Shown here: one piece after another, positions 1 through 7,737 of the stretch
How positions within the stretch are numbered: position 1 is the first letter of the stretch
Layout of the letters: each line of letters starts with the position of its first letter
NCBI RefSeq assembly: GCF_902388705.1
Contig: NZ_CABMQJ010000027.1
Span: 1-29,308, forward strand
From: an uncultured Alistipes sp.
GTDB taxonomy: Bacteria > Bacteroidota > Bacteroidia > Bacteroidales > Rikenellaceae
Reading direction: 5' to 3'
Length of the DNA stretch: 29,308 bases
Position numbers and translations under genes: made by a program
The notes under the pieces: generated by a model
The model's input: the letters and a program-made list of their open reading frames with translations, nothing else
Database searches by the model: none
Told to the model about the DNA's origin: nothing

Positions 1-614
1 GGGAAGAGCGCGGCGTCGACGCCCGCCTCGCGCAGCAGTCCGCCGTCGATTTCCCGCGTGCGCGGGTCCATGAACTGCGAGGTCGAAAGAATCGTGTACT
101 CGCACACCTTTTCGCCGGTGAGCAGGTACGACAGCGCATCGGGCATGAAAAGCACCGACTCTGCGTTCTCCAGCGCCGACATTCCCTCCCTGCGCGCGGC
201 GCAGAGCTGGTAGAGCGAGTTGAAATTCATAATCTGGATGCCCGTGCGCCGGTAAACCTCGCGCCGGGGCACTTTCCGGAAAAACGCTTCGGGAGCATCG
301 TTCGTATAGGGATCGCGGTACGCGCGCGGAAGTCCCGCCAGGGTCCCGTCCGCCGCCACACAGGCCATGTCGACGCCCCAGGTGTCGATACCGACGGAGG
401 TAACCGGGATCCGACGCTGGCCGGCCAGCGTCAGGCCGTGCAGTATCTCCTCGTACAGGGCGTATATGTTCCAATAGTATTTGCCGCCGATCTGGAGCAG
501 GCGGTTGGGAAAGCGGTGCAGCACCTCGAGTGCGATGTTGCCGTCCGAGAGCGTCGCGAGAATCACGCGGCCGCTCGTGGCGCCGAGGTCGACACCGATG
601 AAATAACGATTCAT
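1..614 (-). CDS. rhaB: Rhamnulokinase-like FGGY sugar kinase (3' end outside window)
   Basis: Phosphorylates a sugar ketose (L-rhamnulose if the RhaB call is right) with ATP in the cytoplasm. The reverse strand reads from an ATG at 614 and stays open to the window edge, giving about 204 N-terminal residues of a family usually near 480-500. The N-terminus carries the FGGY phosphate-binding motif GVDLGATSGRV (residues 7-17), then SVGIDTWGVDM and GLPRAYRDPYTND, and later SLYQL and FMPDALSYLLTGE. This series is characteristic of RhaB rather than of xylulokinase or glycerol kinase. It is divergent from an AraC regulator 93 bp away, the usual arrangement for a regulated sugar-catabolic gene. A perfect -7 element lies 26 bp upstream. 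Seen: motifs and open frame. Inferred: rhamnulose as substrate; fuculokinase is the main alternative. Confidence 0.85.
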   Translation of the reverse strand, partial: MNRYFIGVDLGATSGRVILATLSDGNIALEVLHRFPNRLLQIGGKYYWNIYALYEEILHGLTLAGQRRIPVTSVGIDTWGVDMACVAADGTLAGLPRAYRDPYTNDAPEAFFRKVPRREVYRRTGIQIMNFNSLYQLCAARREGMSALENAESVLFMPDALSYLLTGEKVCEYTILSTSQFMDPRTREIDGGLLREAGVDAALF

Positions 615-639
615 CACCGGAAGTTTTAGGTTAATGATG

Positions 640-669
640 CAAAATTATACAATCTTTTCCCTAACTTTG
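640..669. promoter_or_regulatory. Back-to-back -7 elements of the divergent rhaB/araC promoters
   Basis: Positions 640-647 read TAATTTTG on the minus strand and 662-669 read TAACTTTG on the plus strand. Both match the Bacteroidetes -7 consensus TAnnTTTG perfectly. They are suitably placed for rhaB (ATG at 614) and the AraC gene (ATG at 708). No TTTG is found at the expected 19-20 bp upstream of either, so both promoters probably depend on an activator. Only 14 bp separate the two elements, so the polymerases would compete. Confidence 0.55.
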
Positions 670-675
670 TTAACG

Positions 676-688
676 GTTTTGGCAAAAC
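676..688. promoter_or_regulatory. Candidate operator palindrome between rhaB and araC
   Basis: GTTTT-GGC-AAAAC is a perfect 5-bp inverted repeat with a 3-bp centre. It lies just downstream of the araC -7 element and about 30-40 bp upstream of the rhaB -7 element. That is where an activator of rhaB, which could also repress araC, would bind. AraC proteins often bind direct repeats rather than palindromes, so the assignment is tentative. Confidence 0.3.
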
Positions 689-707
689 TCTATATAGAAT
701 TGACAGA

Positions 708-1610
708 ATGGACGACCGGCCGCAAAGCATACTCCACTACCTCCCCGTTTCCCCGCGCGACGAACAGTGGGGAATCGTCTGCACGACGGCAGGGCACCAG
801 CACGTCCCGCCCGGCACCCCCTATCCCGTTTCGGAACACCCTGAAAATTACTTGTTTTACAAAGGATGCGGGCGTACGCTCGACGAATACCAACTGGTCT
901 ACATCACCGCCGGCAGCGGCCGTTTCGAATCGGCGTCGTGTCCTTCGGCAACGGTCGAGGCAGGCACCATGCTGCTTCTTTTCCCCAACGAATGGCACTC
1001 CTACTCGCCCGATTCCGGAACCGGATGGACAGAGTGGTGGGTCGGCTTCCGCGGTGTCAATATCGATAAACTGGCGGCACAGGGGTTCCTCTCCCCGCAG
1101 CGGCCGATGTTCTCCATCGGATGCAGCGGGGGCATCGAACGCTGCTACCGCGAAATCATCGCCACGGTCGAAGAGCAGCGCGTGGGATTCCAGCCCCTGA
1201 TTTCGAGCATCGTGCTCCACATCCTGGGCTCGGTGCTCTTCAAGCACAGCAACCTGCTCTACAACGACAACCCCGTCGTGGAAAAAATCAACCGGGCCAA
1301 AGCCATCATGCGCGCCCGCTTCGACCGCAGCACCTCCCCCGAGCAGATCGCCCGCGAGGTGGGCATGGGCTACACCTGGTTCCGCCGCGCGTTCCGCGAG
1401 TATGCGGGAATGGCGCCGGCCCAGTACCAGCAGACGATGCGGCTCAACAAGGCCCGCGAACTGCTGGCCACAACCACCCACACCATCTCCGAAATCGCCT
1501 ACGTGCTCGGATTCGAAAGCGTGAGCGCCTTTTCGCTCTTCTTCCGCACCCGCGAACGCCAAAGCCCCACCCGTTACCGTGCCCGCTACCGGAGCGGCAA
1601 GGAGCGATAA
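708..1610 (+). CDS. AraC-family transcriptional regulator
   Basis: A cytoplasmic DNA-binding regulator of 300 residues, the normal length for AraC proteins with an N-terminal sensing domain. Residues about 40-135 look like the cupin-type ligand-binding domain (LVYITAGSGRFES, then LLLFPNEWHSYSP, typical of AraC_binding domains). Residues about 195-295 carry the two helix-turn-helix units: SPEQIAREVGMGYTWFRRAF and the conserved ISEIAYVLGFESVSAFSLFF, followed by SPTRYRARYR. The divergent rhamnulokinase gene suggests control of rhamnose use. The SusC promoter downstream is a second possible target. The ATG at 708 sits 38 bp after a perfect TAnnTTTG element, which supports this start. Seen: domain pattern. 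Inferred: target genes and ligand. Confidence 0.9.
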   Translation: MDDRPQSILHYLPVSPRDEQWGIVCTTAGHQHVPPGTPYPVSEHPENYLFYKGCGRTLDEYQLVYITAGSGRFESASCPSATVEAGTMLLLFPNEWHSYSPDSGTGWTEWWVGFRGVNIDKLAAQGFLSPQRPMFSIGCSGGIERCYREIIATVEEQRVGFQPLISSIVLHILGSVLFKHSNLLYNDNPVVEKINRAKAIMRARFDRSTSPEQIAREVGMGYTWFRRAFREYAGMAPAQYQQTMRLNKARELLATTTHTISEIAYVLGFESVSAFSLFFRTRERQSPTRYRARYRSGKER

Positions 1611-2214
1611 GGCACACCCCGGATTCGAGCCCGGAGGTTATGTTTTAAAATGAAATCACACAGCAATACTTACAATCTGTAACTTTCAGCAGGTCTAAAC
1701 AGATCTGATTCTTATCCGACTTCCCGTTTCAGCCTAAAATATCCCGCAAAATACCCCTTAAAGAACACTTAAGCGGGTTTTGCGGACTGTATCCTGCACG
1801 CCCGGGATTCTTGAAAATCGTTATTTTCCTGCATTTTCGAAGAACTTCCCGGCATACTGGAAAATTATTTTCAAATTTCTCCCCCTTTATTAAACGCCGT
1901 CCCTGCACGACCGTCATTTTATAAATATATTAAAAACAGTCCCGTACAAAAACAAACCGGGCGGTAAATACCCCGGATCCGAAAGCGCTCTGACAGTAAC
2001 GAATCGGCATATAATTCCAAAATTTCAAAACACTTCAAAACTTTTTTACATTTTTATTAAAATATTTTAAACTTTATTCAACCGTTTTATAATAAATCGA
2101 AACATCACGTCAACTTATTTATTATAAACAAAATACGCTATCCCCATATATACAAAAGTGGAACTAAACAGCCTTTCTGCGACACCCCGGGTTACATTTC
2201 ATTGATTTTGAATA
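1611..2214. other. Long AT-rich non-coding region upstream of susC
   Basis: About 600 bp with no credible gene. The short frames present lack codon bias and recognisable motifs. From about 1640 the base composition becomes strikingly AT-rich compared with the GC-rich genes on either side, with T/A runs around 2030-2110. It holds one bulged hairpin at 1744-1785 and ends in the susC promoter. It may contain distal regulator sites for the Sus-like locus, but I recognise none. Confidence 0.6.
1744..1785. other. Bulged hairpin (terminator or regulatory structure)
   Basis: CCGCAAAA at 1744-1751 pairs with TTTTGCGG at 1778-1785. Inside it, CCC plus CTTAA pair with TTAAG plus GGG, with small bulges and a 7-nt loop at 1762-1768. 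The stem totals about 16 bp. It lies about 130 bp after the AraC stop and has no T-run on either side, so a classical intrinsic terminator is unlikely. Confidence 0.4.
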
Positions 2215-2246
2215 TTTGGCAAAGTCGTTTTAATTATTTTTCTTTG
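2215..2246 (+). promoter_or_regulatory. Bacteroidetes-type promoter of the susC locus
   Basis: TTTG at 2215-2218 is followed after 20 bp by TTTCTTTG at 2239-2246, which matches the -7 consensus TAnnTTTG with one mismatch. The ATG of susC is at 2272, leaving a short 5' leader of roughly 20 nt. Seen: motif and spacing. The function is inferred from the known sigma-ABfr promoter consensus. Confidence 0.5.
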
Positions 2247-2271
2247 CCGCGTAAGAAAGTATTATCCACTT

Positions 2272-5223
2272 ATGCAAAAAACAAAACTTCTACTCAACAT
2301 TCTTGCATTCTTCCTTTGCGCGCTACCGGTTATGGCCGTAGCACAGGGGGGGGGTAATGTGACCGTCCGCGGTATCGTCACGTCCGCGGACGACAAGCAA
2401 CCCCTGATTGGGGTCAACGTGATTTCCGGAGCCGCCAGCGGCGTCAGCACCCTCGCGGACGGAAGCTACACGATTACCGTTGCCGCGGGCACCGCGCTCA
2501 CGTTCCAGTACATCGGCTACAAACCCGTTGTCTACACGGTTCCGGGCGGCAGCGCCTCGGTGAACTACGACGTTGCGATGCAAAGCGAATCGCAGACGCT
2601 CGACGACGTGGTGGTGATTGCCTACGGCACCCGGAAGAAGGGAACCATCGCCGGCTCGGTATCCACCGTGAAGGCCGAAAAGGTCGAGAACACCCCCACG
2701 GCTGCGTTCGACCAGGCCCTGCAGGGTCAGGTTCCGGGCCTCTCGGTCATGTCCAACTCGGGTGAGCCGAGCAAGGCCGCAGTCATGACCATCCGCGGTA
2801 CGAACTCGATTAACTCGGGCACCGAACCTCTCTACATCCTCGACGGCCTCGCCATTTCGAGCGATGACTTCAACGCCATCAACCCGGCCGACATCGAGAA
2901 CATCTCGGTACTCAAGGATGCCTCCTCGACCTCCATCTACGGTGCGCGCGCCTCGAACGGCGTTATCGTCATCACCACCAAGCGCGGACGCTTCGCCGAG
3001 CGGGCGAAAATCGAATACCGCATGCAGCTCGGTTTCTCGCAGATTGCCTACGGCAACTGGGATTTGATGAACACCGGCGAGCGTATCCAGTACGAGAAGG
3101 AGATCGGCCTGACCGCGGGCAAGAACTACGACGTCCTGCGCAAGACCGACGTCAAATGGCTCGACGAGGTGTTCAACAACGCGGCGCTGCTGCAGAACTA
3201 CGAAATCTCGGTTTCCGGTGCCGGCGACAAGACCAACTACTATTTTTCCGGCGGTTACTACAACCAGGAGGGTACTGCCGTAGGTTCGGGATTCGAGCGT
3301 TACTCGATTCGCGCCAACGTCGAGCAGCGGGCCGCCAAGTGGCTCAAAATCGGCACCCAGACCATGATGAACTACCAGGAGTTCCAGCGCGCCCAGGACG
3401 GCGAATACACGCTCGTAACCCCGATTTCGGCTGCCCGGTTCATGATGCCCTACTGGAATCCGCACCGCCCCGACGGCTCAATCGCATCGATCGAAGACGG
3501 CACGTGGAAAGGCGACGGGCAGAACCCGCTGGAGTGGATTCAGAACAACCCGATTACCTATAAGAAATACAAGGTGATTTCGTCGCTGTACGCCGAAGCC
3601 ATGCCCATCGAGGGACTCACCATCCGCTCGCAGTTCGGCGTCGACTACTCGCACGGCACCGGATTCGCAGTTTCCTATCCCAACTACGCCCCCAACCAGA
3701 ACGACGGCACCGTACAGCGCAACTCCTCCGACGGACTCAAGCTCACGATTATCAACACAGTCAACTACCGGTTCATGGCGGGTGAGAAGCACTCGTTCAA
3801 CTTCCTCGTCGGACAGGAGGGCACCGATTACCGCTACGAAGGCTTCAGCATCGCCACCAAGGGACAGAACAACGACAAACTGGTCAACATCTCCGCGGGT
3901 ACGCGCGCCACTTCGTGGAGCGACGTGGCCAGCGACGACTACGGACTGGTTTCGTTCTTCGGCCGCGGCGAATACAACTACGACGACCGCTATTACGCCG
4001 AGGCTGCGGTGCGTACCGACGCCTCCTCGCGCTTCGGCGCCTCGAACCGCTGGGCCGGTTTCTGGTCGGCCGGTTTCATGTGGAACCTGCGCAACGAGAA
4101 ATTCATGGAAAACGCCCGCCGCTGGCTGACTTTCGCACAGATATCGGCCAATACGGGTACTTCGGGCAACTCGGAGATTCCCAACTACGAACACCTCGCG
4201 CTCGTAGCGGGCGGGCTGGACTACATCGGCAACGCCGGCATCGGGCCCAAGCAGCCGGGCAACGAAGACCTGCGCTGGGAGAAACTGTGGTCTACGAACA
4301 TCGGCCTGCATTTCGGCTTCTGGAACCGGCTCAACGTCGACCTCGAATTCTACAACAAGCGCACCTCCGACATGCTCATGGAAGTTCCCGAATCCTACGC
4401 CAACAAGGGCTTCGGCTACCAGTGGAGCAACGTGGGCGTCATGATTAACCGCGGCGTCGAGCTGAACCTCACTGCCACCGCCGTGCAGGCCAAGGATTTC
4501 GTCTGGACGGTCAACGCCAACGTTTCGTACAACAGGAACAAGATGACGGAGCTCTACAACGGGGTTACCGAATACGAAATGTCGAGCACCAACACCAAAC
4601 TGGTCGTCGGCCGCTCCTACGGCGAATTCTTCATCAACCGCTTCGCCGGCGTCAACCCGGCCAACGGCGACGCCCTGTGGTACACCAAGGACGGCGAGCT
4701 GACCAACGAGCTGCGCGACGAGGACAAGGTGATGATTGACAAAAGCTACGTCGCCCCCTGGCAGGGCGGTTTCGGCACGACGCTGGCCTGGAAAGGGCTC
4801 TCGCTTTCGGCCCAGTTCAGCTGGGTGGCCGACCGCTGGATGATCAACAACGACCGCTACTTCGACGAGTCGAACGGCCGCTTCGCCTCCTACAACCAGT
4901 CGAAGCGCCTGCTCCACCGCTGGAAAAAACCGGGCGACATCACCGACATCCCGCGCCACGGCGTCTACACCGAGTTCGACGACCGCCTGCTGGAAGACGC
5001 CTCGTTCCTGCGCCTGAAGAACCTCATGTTGAGCTATTCGCTCCCGCAGGCATGGCTGAAGCGCACGCGCTTCATCAGCGGCGTAAAAATCTACGCGCAG
5101 GCCCAGAACCTGTTTACGTTCACCAAATTCACGGGCCTCGACCCCGAGGGAATCGGCAATATGTACCAGACGCAGTATCCGATGGCGCGCCAATTCACTT
5201 TCGGACTCGATTTAACATTCTAA
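2272..5223 (+). CDS. SusC/RagA-family TonB-linked outer membrane transporter
   Basis: A TonB-dependent beta-barrel importer that works with a SusD lid to bring oligomers across the outer membrane. It has 983 residues, within the family's usual 950-1100. Residues 1-25 are a signal peptide ending in MAVAQ. A carboxypeptidase-regulatory-like domain follows (about 30-105: VRGIVTSADDKQPLIGVNV, LTFQYIGYK). A TonB-box/plug start (LDDVVVIAYGTRKKG) and the SusC/RagA signature (LYILDGLAI, then NISVLKDASSTSIYGARASNG) at about 185-240 come next, then the barrel, ending in a terminal F as outer membrane proteins usually do. susD starts 9 bp downstream. The odd feature is a run of nine G at 2346-2354 directly after the signal peptide, in frame here. 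The substrate cannot be told from the sequence; the neighbours suggest peptide or glycoprotein. Confidence 0.96.
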   Translation: MQKTKLLLNILAFFLCALPVMAVAQGGGNVTVRGIVTSADDKQPLIGVNVISGAASGVSTLADGSYTITVAAGTALTFQYIGYKPVVYTVPGGSASVNYDVAMQSESQTLDDVVVIAYGTRKKGTIAGSVSTVKAEKVENTPTAAFDQALQGQVPGLSVMSNSGEPSKAAVMTIRGTNSINSGTEPLYILDGLAISSDDFNAINPADIENISVLKDASSTSIYGARASNGVIVITTKRGRFAERAKIEYRMQLGFSQIAYGNWDLMNTGERIQYEKEIGLTAGKNYDVLRKTDVKWLDEVFNNAALLQNYEISVSGAGDKTNYYFSGGYYNQEGTAVGSGFERYSIRANVEQRAAKWLKIGTQTMMNYQEFQRAQDGEYTLVTPISAARFMMPYWNPHRPDGSIASIEDGTWKGDGQNPLEWIQNNPITYKKYKVISSLYAEAMPIEGLTIRSQFGVDYSHGTGFAVSYPNYAPNQNDGTVQRNSSDGLKLTIINTVNYRFMAGEKHSFNFLVGQEGTDYRYEGFSIATKGQNNDKLVNISAGTRATSWSDVASDDYGLVSFFGRGEYNYDDRYYAEAAVRTDASSRFGASNRWAGFWSAGFMWNLRNEKFMENARRWLTFAQISANTGTSGNSEIPNYEHLALVAGGLDYIGNAGIGPKQPGNEDLRWEKLWSTNIGLHFGFWNRLNVDLEFYNKRTSDMLMEVPESYANKGFGYQWSNVGVMINRGVELNLTATAVQAKDFVWTVNANVSYNRNKMTELYNGVTEYEMSSTNTKLVVGRSYGEFFINRFAGVNPANGDALWYTKDGELTNELRDEDKVMIDKSYVAPWQGGFGTTLAWKGLSLSAQFSWVADRWMINNDRYFDESNGRFASYNQSKRLLHRWKKPGDITDIPRHGVYTEFDDRLLEDASFLRLKNLMLSYSLPQAWLKRTRFISGVKIYAQAQNLFTFTKFTGLDPEGIGNMYQTQYPMARQFTFGLDLTF
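2346..2354 (+). repeat. Nine-G homopolymer inside susC (candidate phase-variation tract)
   Basis: Nine consecutive G occupy codons 25-28, directly after the signal peptide. As read, the frame continues (CAG GGG GGG GGT AAT). Adding one G gives CAG GGG GGG GGG TAA. Removing one gives CAG GGG GGG GTA ATG TGA. Either slip therefore stops translation at once. Confidence 0.6.
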
Positions 5224-5232
5224 AACGGGAAT

Positions 5233-6744
5233 ATGAACATGTTACGCAATATAAAACTCTATTTTTCGGCCCTCGCACTGCTCCTCGGCGCCACCTCCTG
5301 CCTGGAAAAGTACCCCGAGTCGGCATTCCAGGAGAAAGACGCCATGCGCACCTTTGCGGATGCGGAGCAGACCCTCACGGGGCTTTACGCCTCGCTCAAG
5401 AGCGGCAACCTCTTCAGCGGCAGCCTCACCCTGATGCCGGACATCCAGGCCGACCTCGTATACGCCGTCGAGGGCAACACCAACCCCTACGGCGAATTCT
5501 GGCGCTGGGACATCCGTCCGACCAACCTCGACCTCGACGCGGTCTATGCAGACCTTTACGCCGTGATTACCCGCTGTAACTTCTACCTCGACCGTATCGG
5601 CGACGTGGTTGAAAACGAAATCAACGACACCAACATCGAAACGCTCGAGCAGTACACGGGCGAAGTCTACACCATCCGCGCGCTCTGCTACTCCGAGCTG
5701 CTCAAATGCTTCTGCAAGGCTTACGATCCCGCCACCGCCAAATCGGAGCTGGGCGTGGTAATCCGCACGAAGTACTTCACGCCGGAGCCCATCCGCCGCG
5801 CATCGCTCTACGACTCCTACGAATTCGTGTTGAGCGATTTGGCCGAAGCCGAGAAGCGGCTCGACAAGGACAAGAACAGGGCCAGCTACACCTACATGTC
5901 GCTCGCGGCAGCCGAAGCGCTGCACGCCCGCGTGGCTCTCTACATGCAGGACTGGGACAAGGCCATCGAATATTCGAGCATCCTGATCGACAAGCGCAAG
6001 GATACCTTCGCGCTGGCCGACACCAAAACACAGGTCACCGCCGACTACACCGCATTCGACTACATGTGGGGATACGACGCCAGCGACGAGATTATCTGGC
6101 GCATCGGGTTCACCGAAACCTCCTACGGCGGGGCGCTCGGCTCGGTGTTCCTGAACTTCAACCGGGACTACTACTACTTCTACCCCGACTACATTCCGGG
6201 CAAGTCGTCGCTCGACCTCTACGACGAAAAGGATTTGCGTCTGGCCGGTTACTTCTACGAGACGGAAACGGGTTACCAGAACCAGTTCTCGTGGCCCCTG
6301 CTGGTAAAATACTACGGCAACCGCGATTTGATCGACAAACTCATCTACCACGTTTCGATGCCCAAGGTGTTCCGCCTGGCGGAACAGTACCTGATTCGCG
6401 CCGAGGCCTACTGCCGCAAGAACGACTTCTCCAAAGCCGGCAACGACCTCACCACGCTGCGCAAGGCGCGCTACGCATCGGGCGGGGCACTGAACGTCAC
6501 CAAGGACAACTGGCTCGACAACATCTCCGACGAGCGCGTGCGCGAACTCTACATGGAGGGCTTCCGCCTGCACGACCTCAAGCGCTGGGGCCGTGGCTTC
6601 GAGCGCAAACCGCAGGCCAACACGCAGAAAGAGGCCAGCTCGCTCAAAATCGAGCCCAACAACCCGCTCTTCGTATGGCCTATCCCGCAGCATGAGCTGG
6701 AGGCGCCGGGTTCGGAGATACTTCCCAACGAAAGCAACAAATAG
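5233..6744 (+). CDS. SusD/RagB-family outer membrane lipoprotein
   Basis: The surface-exposed substrate-binding lid of the SusC transporter. It has 503 residues, usual for the family. The lipoprotein signal ends in LLLGATSC with the lipidated cysteine at residue 23. An N-terminal SusD-like domain and helical TPR-like region follow (YTGEVYTIRALCYSELLK, ARVALYMQDWDKAIEYSSI). The C-terminal RagB/SusD signature RVRELYMEGFRLHDLKRWG is at about residues 435-455, followed by PIPQHEL. It starts 9 bp after susC and ends 5 bp before the next gene, so the genes are certainly co-transcribed. A second ATG at 5239 is an equally possible start and would leave the signal peptide intact. The ligand is unknown. 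Confidence 0.96.
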   Translation: MNMLRNIKLYFSALALLLGATSCLEKYPESAFQEKDAMRTFADAEQTLTGLYASLKSGNLFSGSLTLMPDIQADLVYAVEGNTNPYGEFWRWDIRPTNLDLDAVYADLYAVITRCNFYLDRIGDVVENEINDTNIETLEQYTGEVYTIRALCYSELLKCFCKAYDPATAKSELGVVIRTKYFTPEPIRRASLYDSYEFVLSDLAEAEKRLDKDKNRASYTYMSLAAAEALHARVALYMQDWDKAIEYSSILIDKRKDTFALADTKTQVTADYTAFDYMWGYDASDEIIWRIGFTETSYGGALGSVFLNFNRDYYYFYPDYIPGKSSLDLYDEKDLRLAGYFYETETGYQNQFSWPLLVKYYGNRDLIDKLIYHVSMPKVFRLAEQYLIRAEAYCRKNDFSKAGNDLTTLRKARYASGGALNVTKDNWLDNISDERVRELYMEGFRLHDLKRWGRGFERKPQANTQKEASSLKIEPNNPLFVWPIPQHELEAPGSEILPNESNK

Positions 6745-6749
6745 CAACA

Positions 6750-7682
6750 ATGAATAGACCACAGACAATGAAACGAATTATCACGGTTTTGTTTGCAACG
6801 GGACTCTTTGCGATTTTCACGACAGGCTGCAACGAGGAGTATAAGACTTACTCCGACGCAGAATATGCGATGTTCGCAGACACCCTGGCAACCTATCCGG
6901 TACTCCGGAATCAGGAGTATTTCTCGGTTCCCGTTTCCTCTACCGTCGCGTGCGACTACGACCGCACGTACGGCGTAGAGATCATCGACAAGGGCAGCAA
7001 CGCCATCGAAGGACAGCACTACCGCCTGCTTTCCAATACGATCACCATAAAGGCCGGGGAGCGCTCTACCGACGTGAAGGTAAAGGGCCTCTACGACAAC
7101 ATCGAGGCCGCCGACTCGCTGGGCTTCATCCTCAAACTGGTCATGCCCGAACAGCTGCAGTGGAACAGCCTCTACCACGACCGCACCAAGGTAGTCATGC
7201 AGAAGAGCTGTCCGTACGACATCAACGACTTCACAGGCTGGTGCGTGGTCACCTCGCTCTTCCTCCAGGATTACCCCGGTGCGGAGAACACGAGCATCCA
7301 GCGCCTCATCCGCACTGAAAAGCACCCCACCGAGGAGAATATGGTTATCCTCCGCAACTGGCTCTTCAACGGCTACGACGTCACGATTCGCCTCAATCCG
7401 GACGACCCGGCCCAGCCGCTGGTGACCATGGACGACAAGCAGGTTCTCGCCGACGAAGCCGTCGTATTCGGACAGATCCTCGGCGACAACAAGATTCTGG
7501 TCACGAACAGTCCGCTCTACGACTCCTATTTCAACAGCTGCCAGCATTACGTGGAACTCTGGATTAAGGTGCATGTCGAGAACATGGGCGTGAACGTGGG
7601 CCTTGTCGGCCACTTCTACAACGTCCTGGAGTGGGTCAGCGACGAGGAGGCCGGGCGGCTCCAGCGTGAAGAAGGCATGTAA
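6750..7682 (+). CDS. SusCD-associated lipoprotein, DUF4843-like (function unknown)
   Basis: A 310-residue lipoprotein with lipobox FTTGC, cysteine 27 counted from the first ATG. A start at the second ATG (6768, MKRIITVLF) gives a more typical signal peptide and is probably the true one. After the cysteine come acidic residues (NEE). Residues about 50-110 look like an immunoglobulin-like beta-sandwich (YFSVPVSSTVACDYDRTYGV, then ITIKAGERSTDVKVKG), the pattern of DUF4843/DUF4984-type proteins that commonly follow susD. It starts 5 bp after susD, so it is translated from the same message. It is likely an accessory surface glycan- or peptide-binding component. The family name is from memory of the pattern and is less certain than the lipoprotein call. 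Confidence 0.75.
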   Translation: MNRPQTMKRIITVLFATGLFAIFTTGCNEEYKTYSDAEYAMFADTLATYPVLRNQEYFSVPVSSTVACDYDRTYGVEIIDKGSNAIEGQHYRLLSNTITIKAGERSTDVKVKGLYDNIEAADSLGFILKLVMPEQLQWNSLYHDRTKVVMQKSCPYDINDFTGWCVVTSLFLQDYPGAENTSIQRLIRTEKHPTEENMVILRNWLFNGYDVTIRLNPDDPAQPLVTMDDKQVLADEAVVFGQILGDNKILVTNSPLYDSYFNSCQHYVELWIKVHVENMGVNVGLVGHFYNVLEWVSDEEAGRLQREEGM

Positions 7683-7737
7683 GCGGGAAAATCGTCACGC
7701 TCTTTTAATTATAGTTTAGTTAGGAACAAAAAACGAA

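Noticed and set aside
1620..1645. CCGGATTCGAGCCCGG resembles a tRNA T-arm (TTCGA) on either strand.
   Set aside because: The stem does not pair as a five-base T-stem, and there is no acceptor stem, anticodon arm or D-arm nearby.
1729..1917. 62-codon frame on the minus strand in the leader region.
   Set aside because: AT-rich, no motif, no start context, and it covers the bulged hairpin; probably chance.
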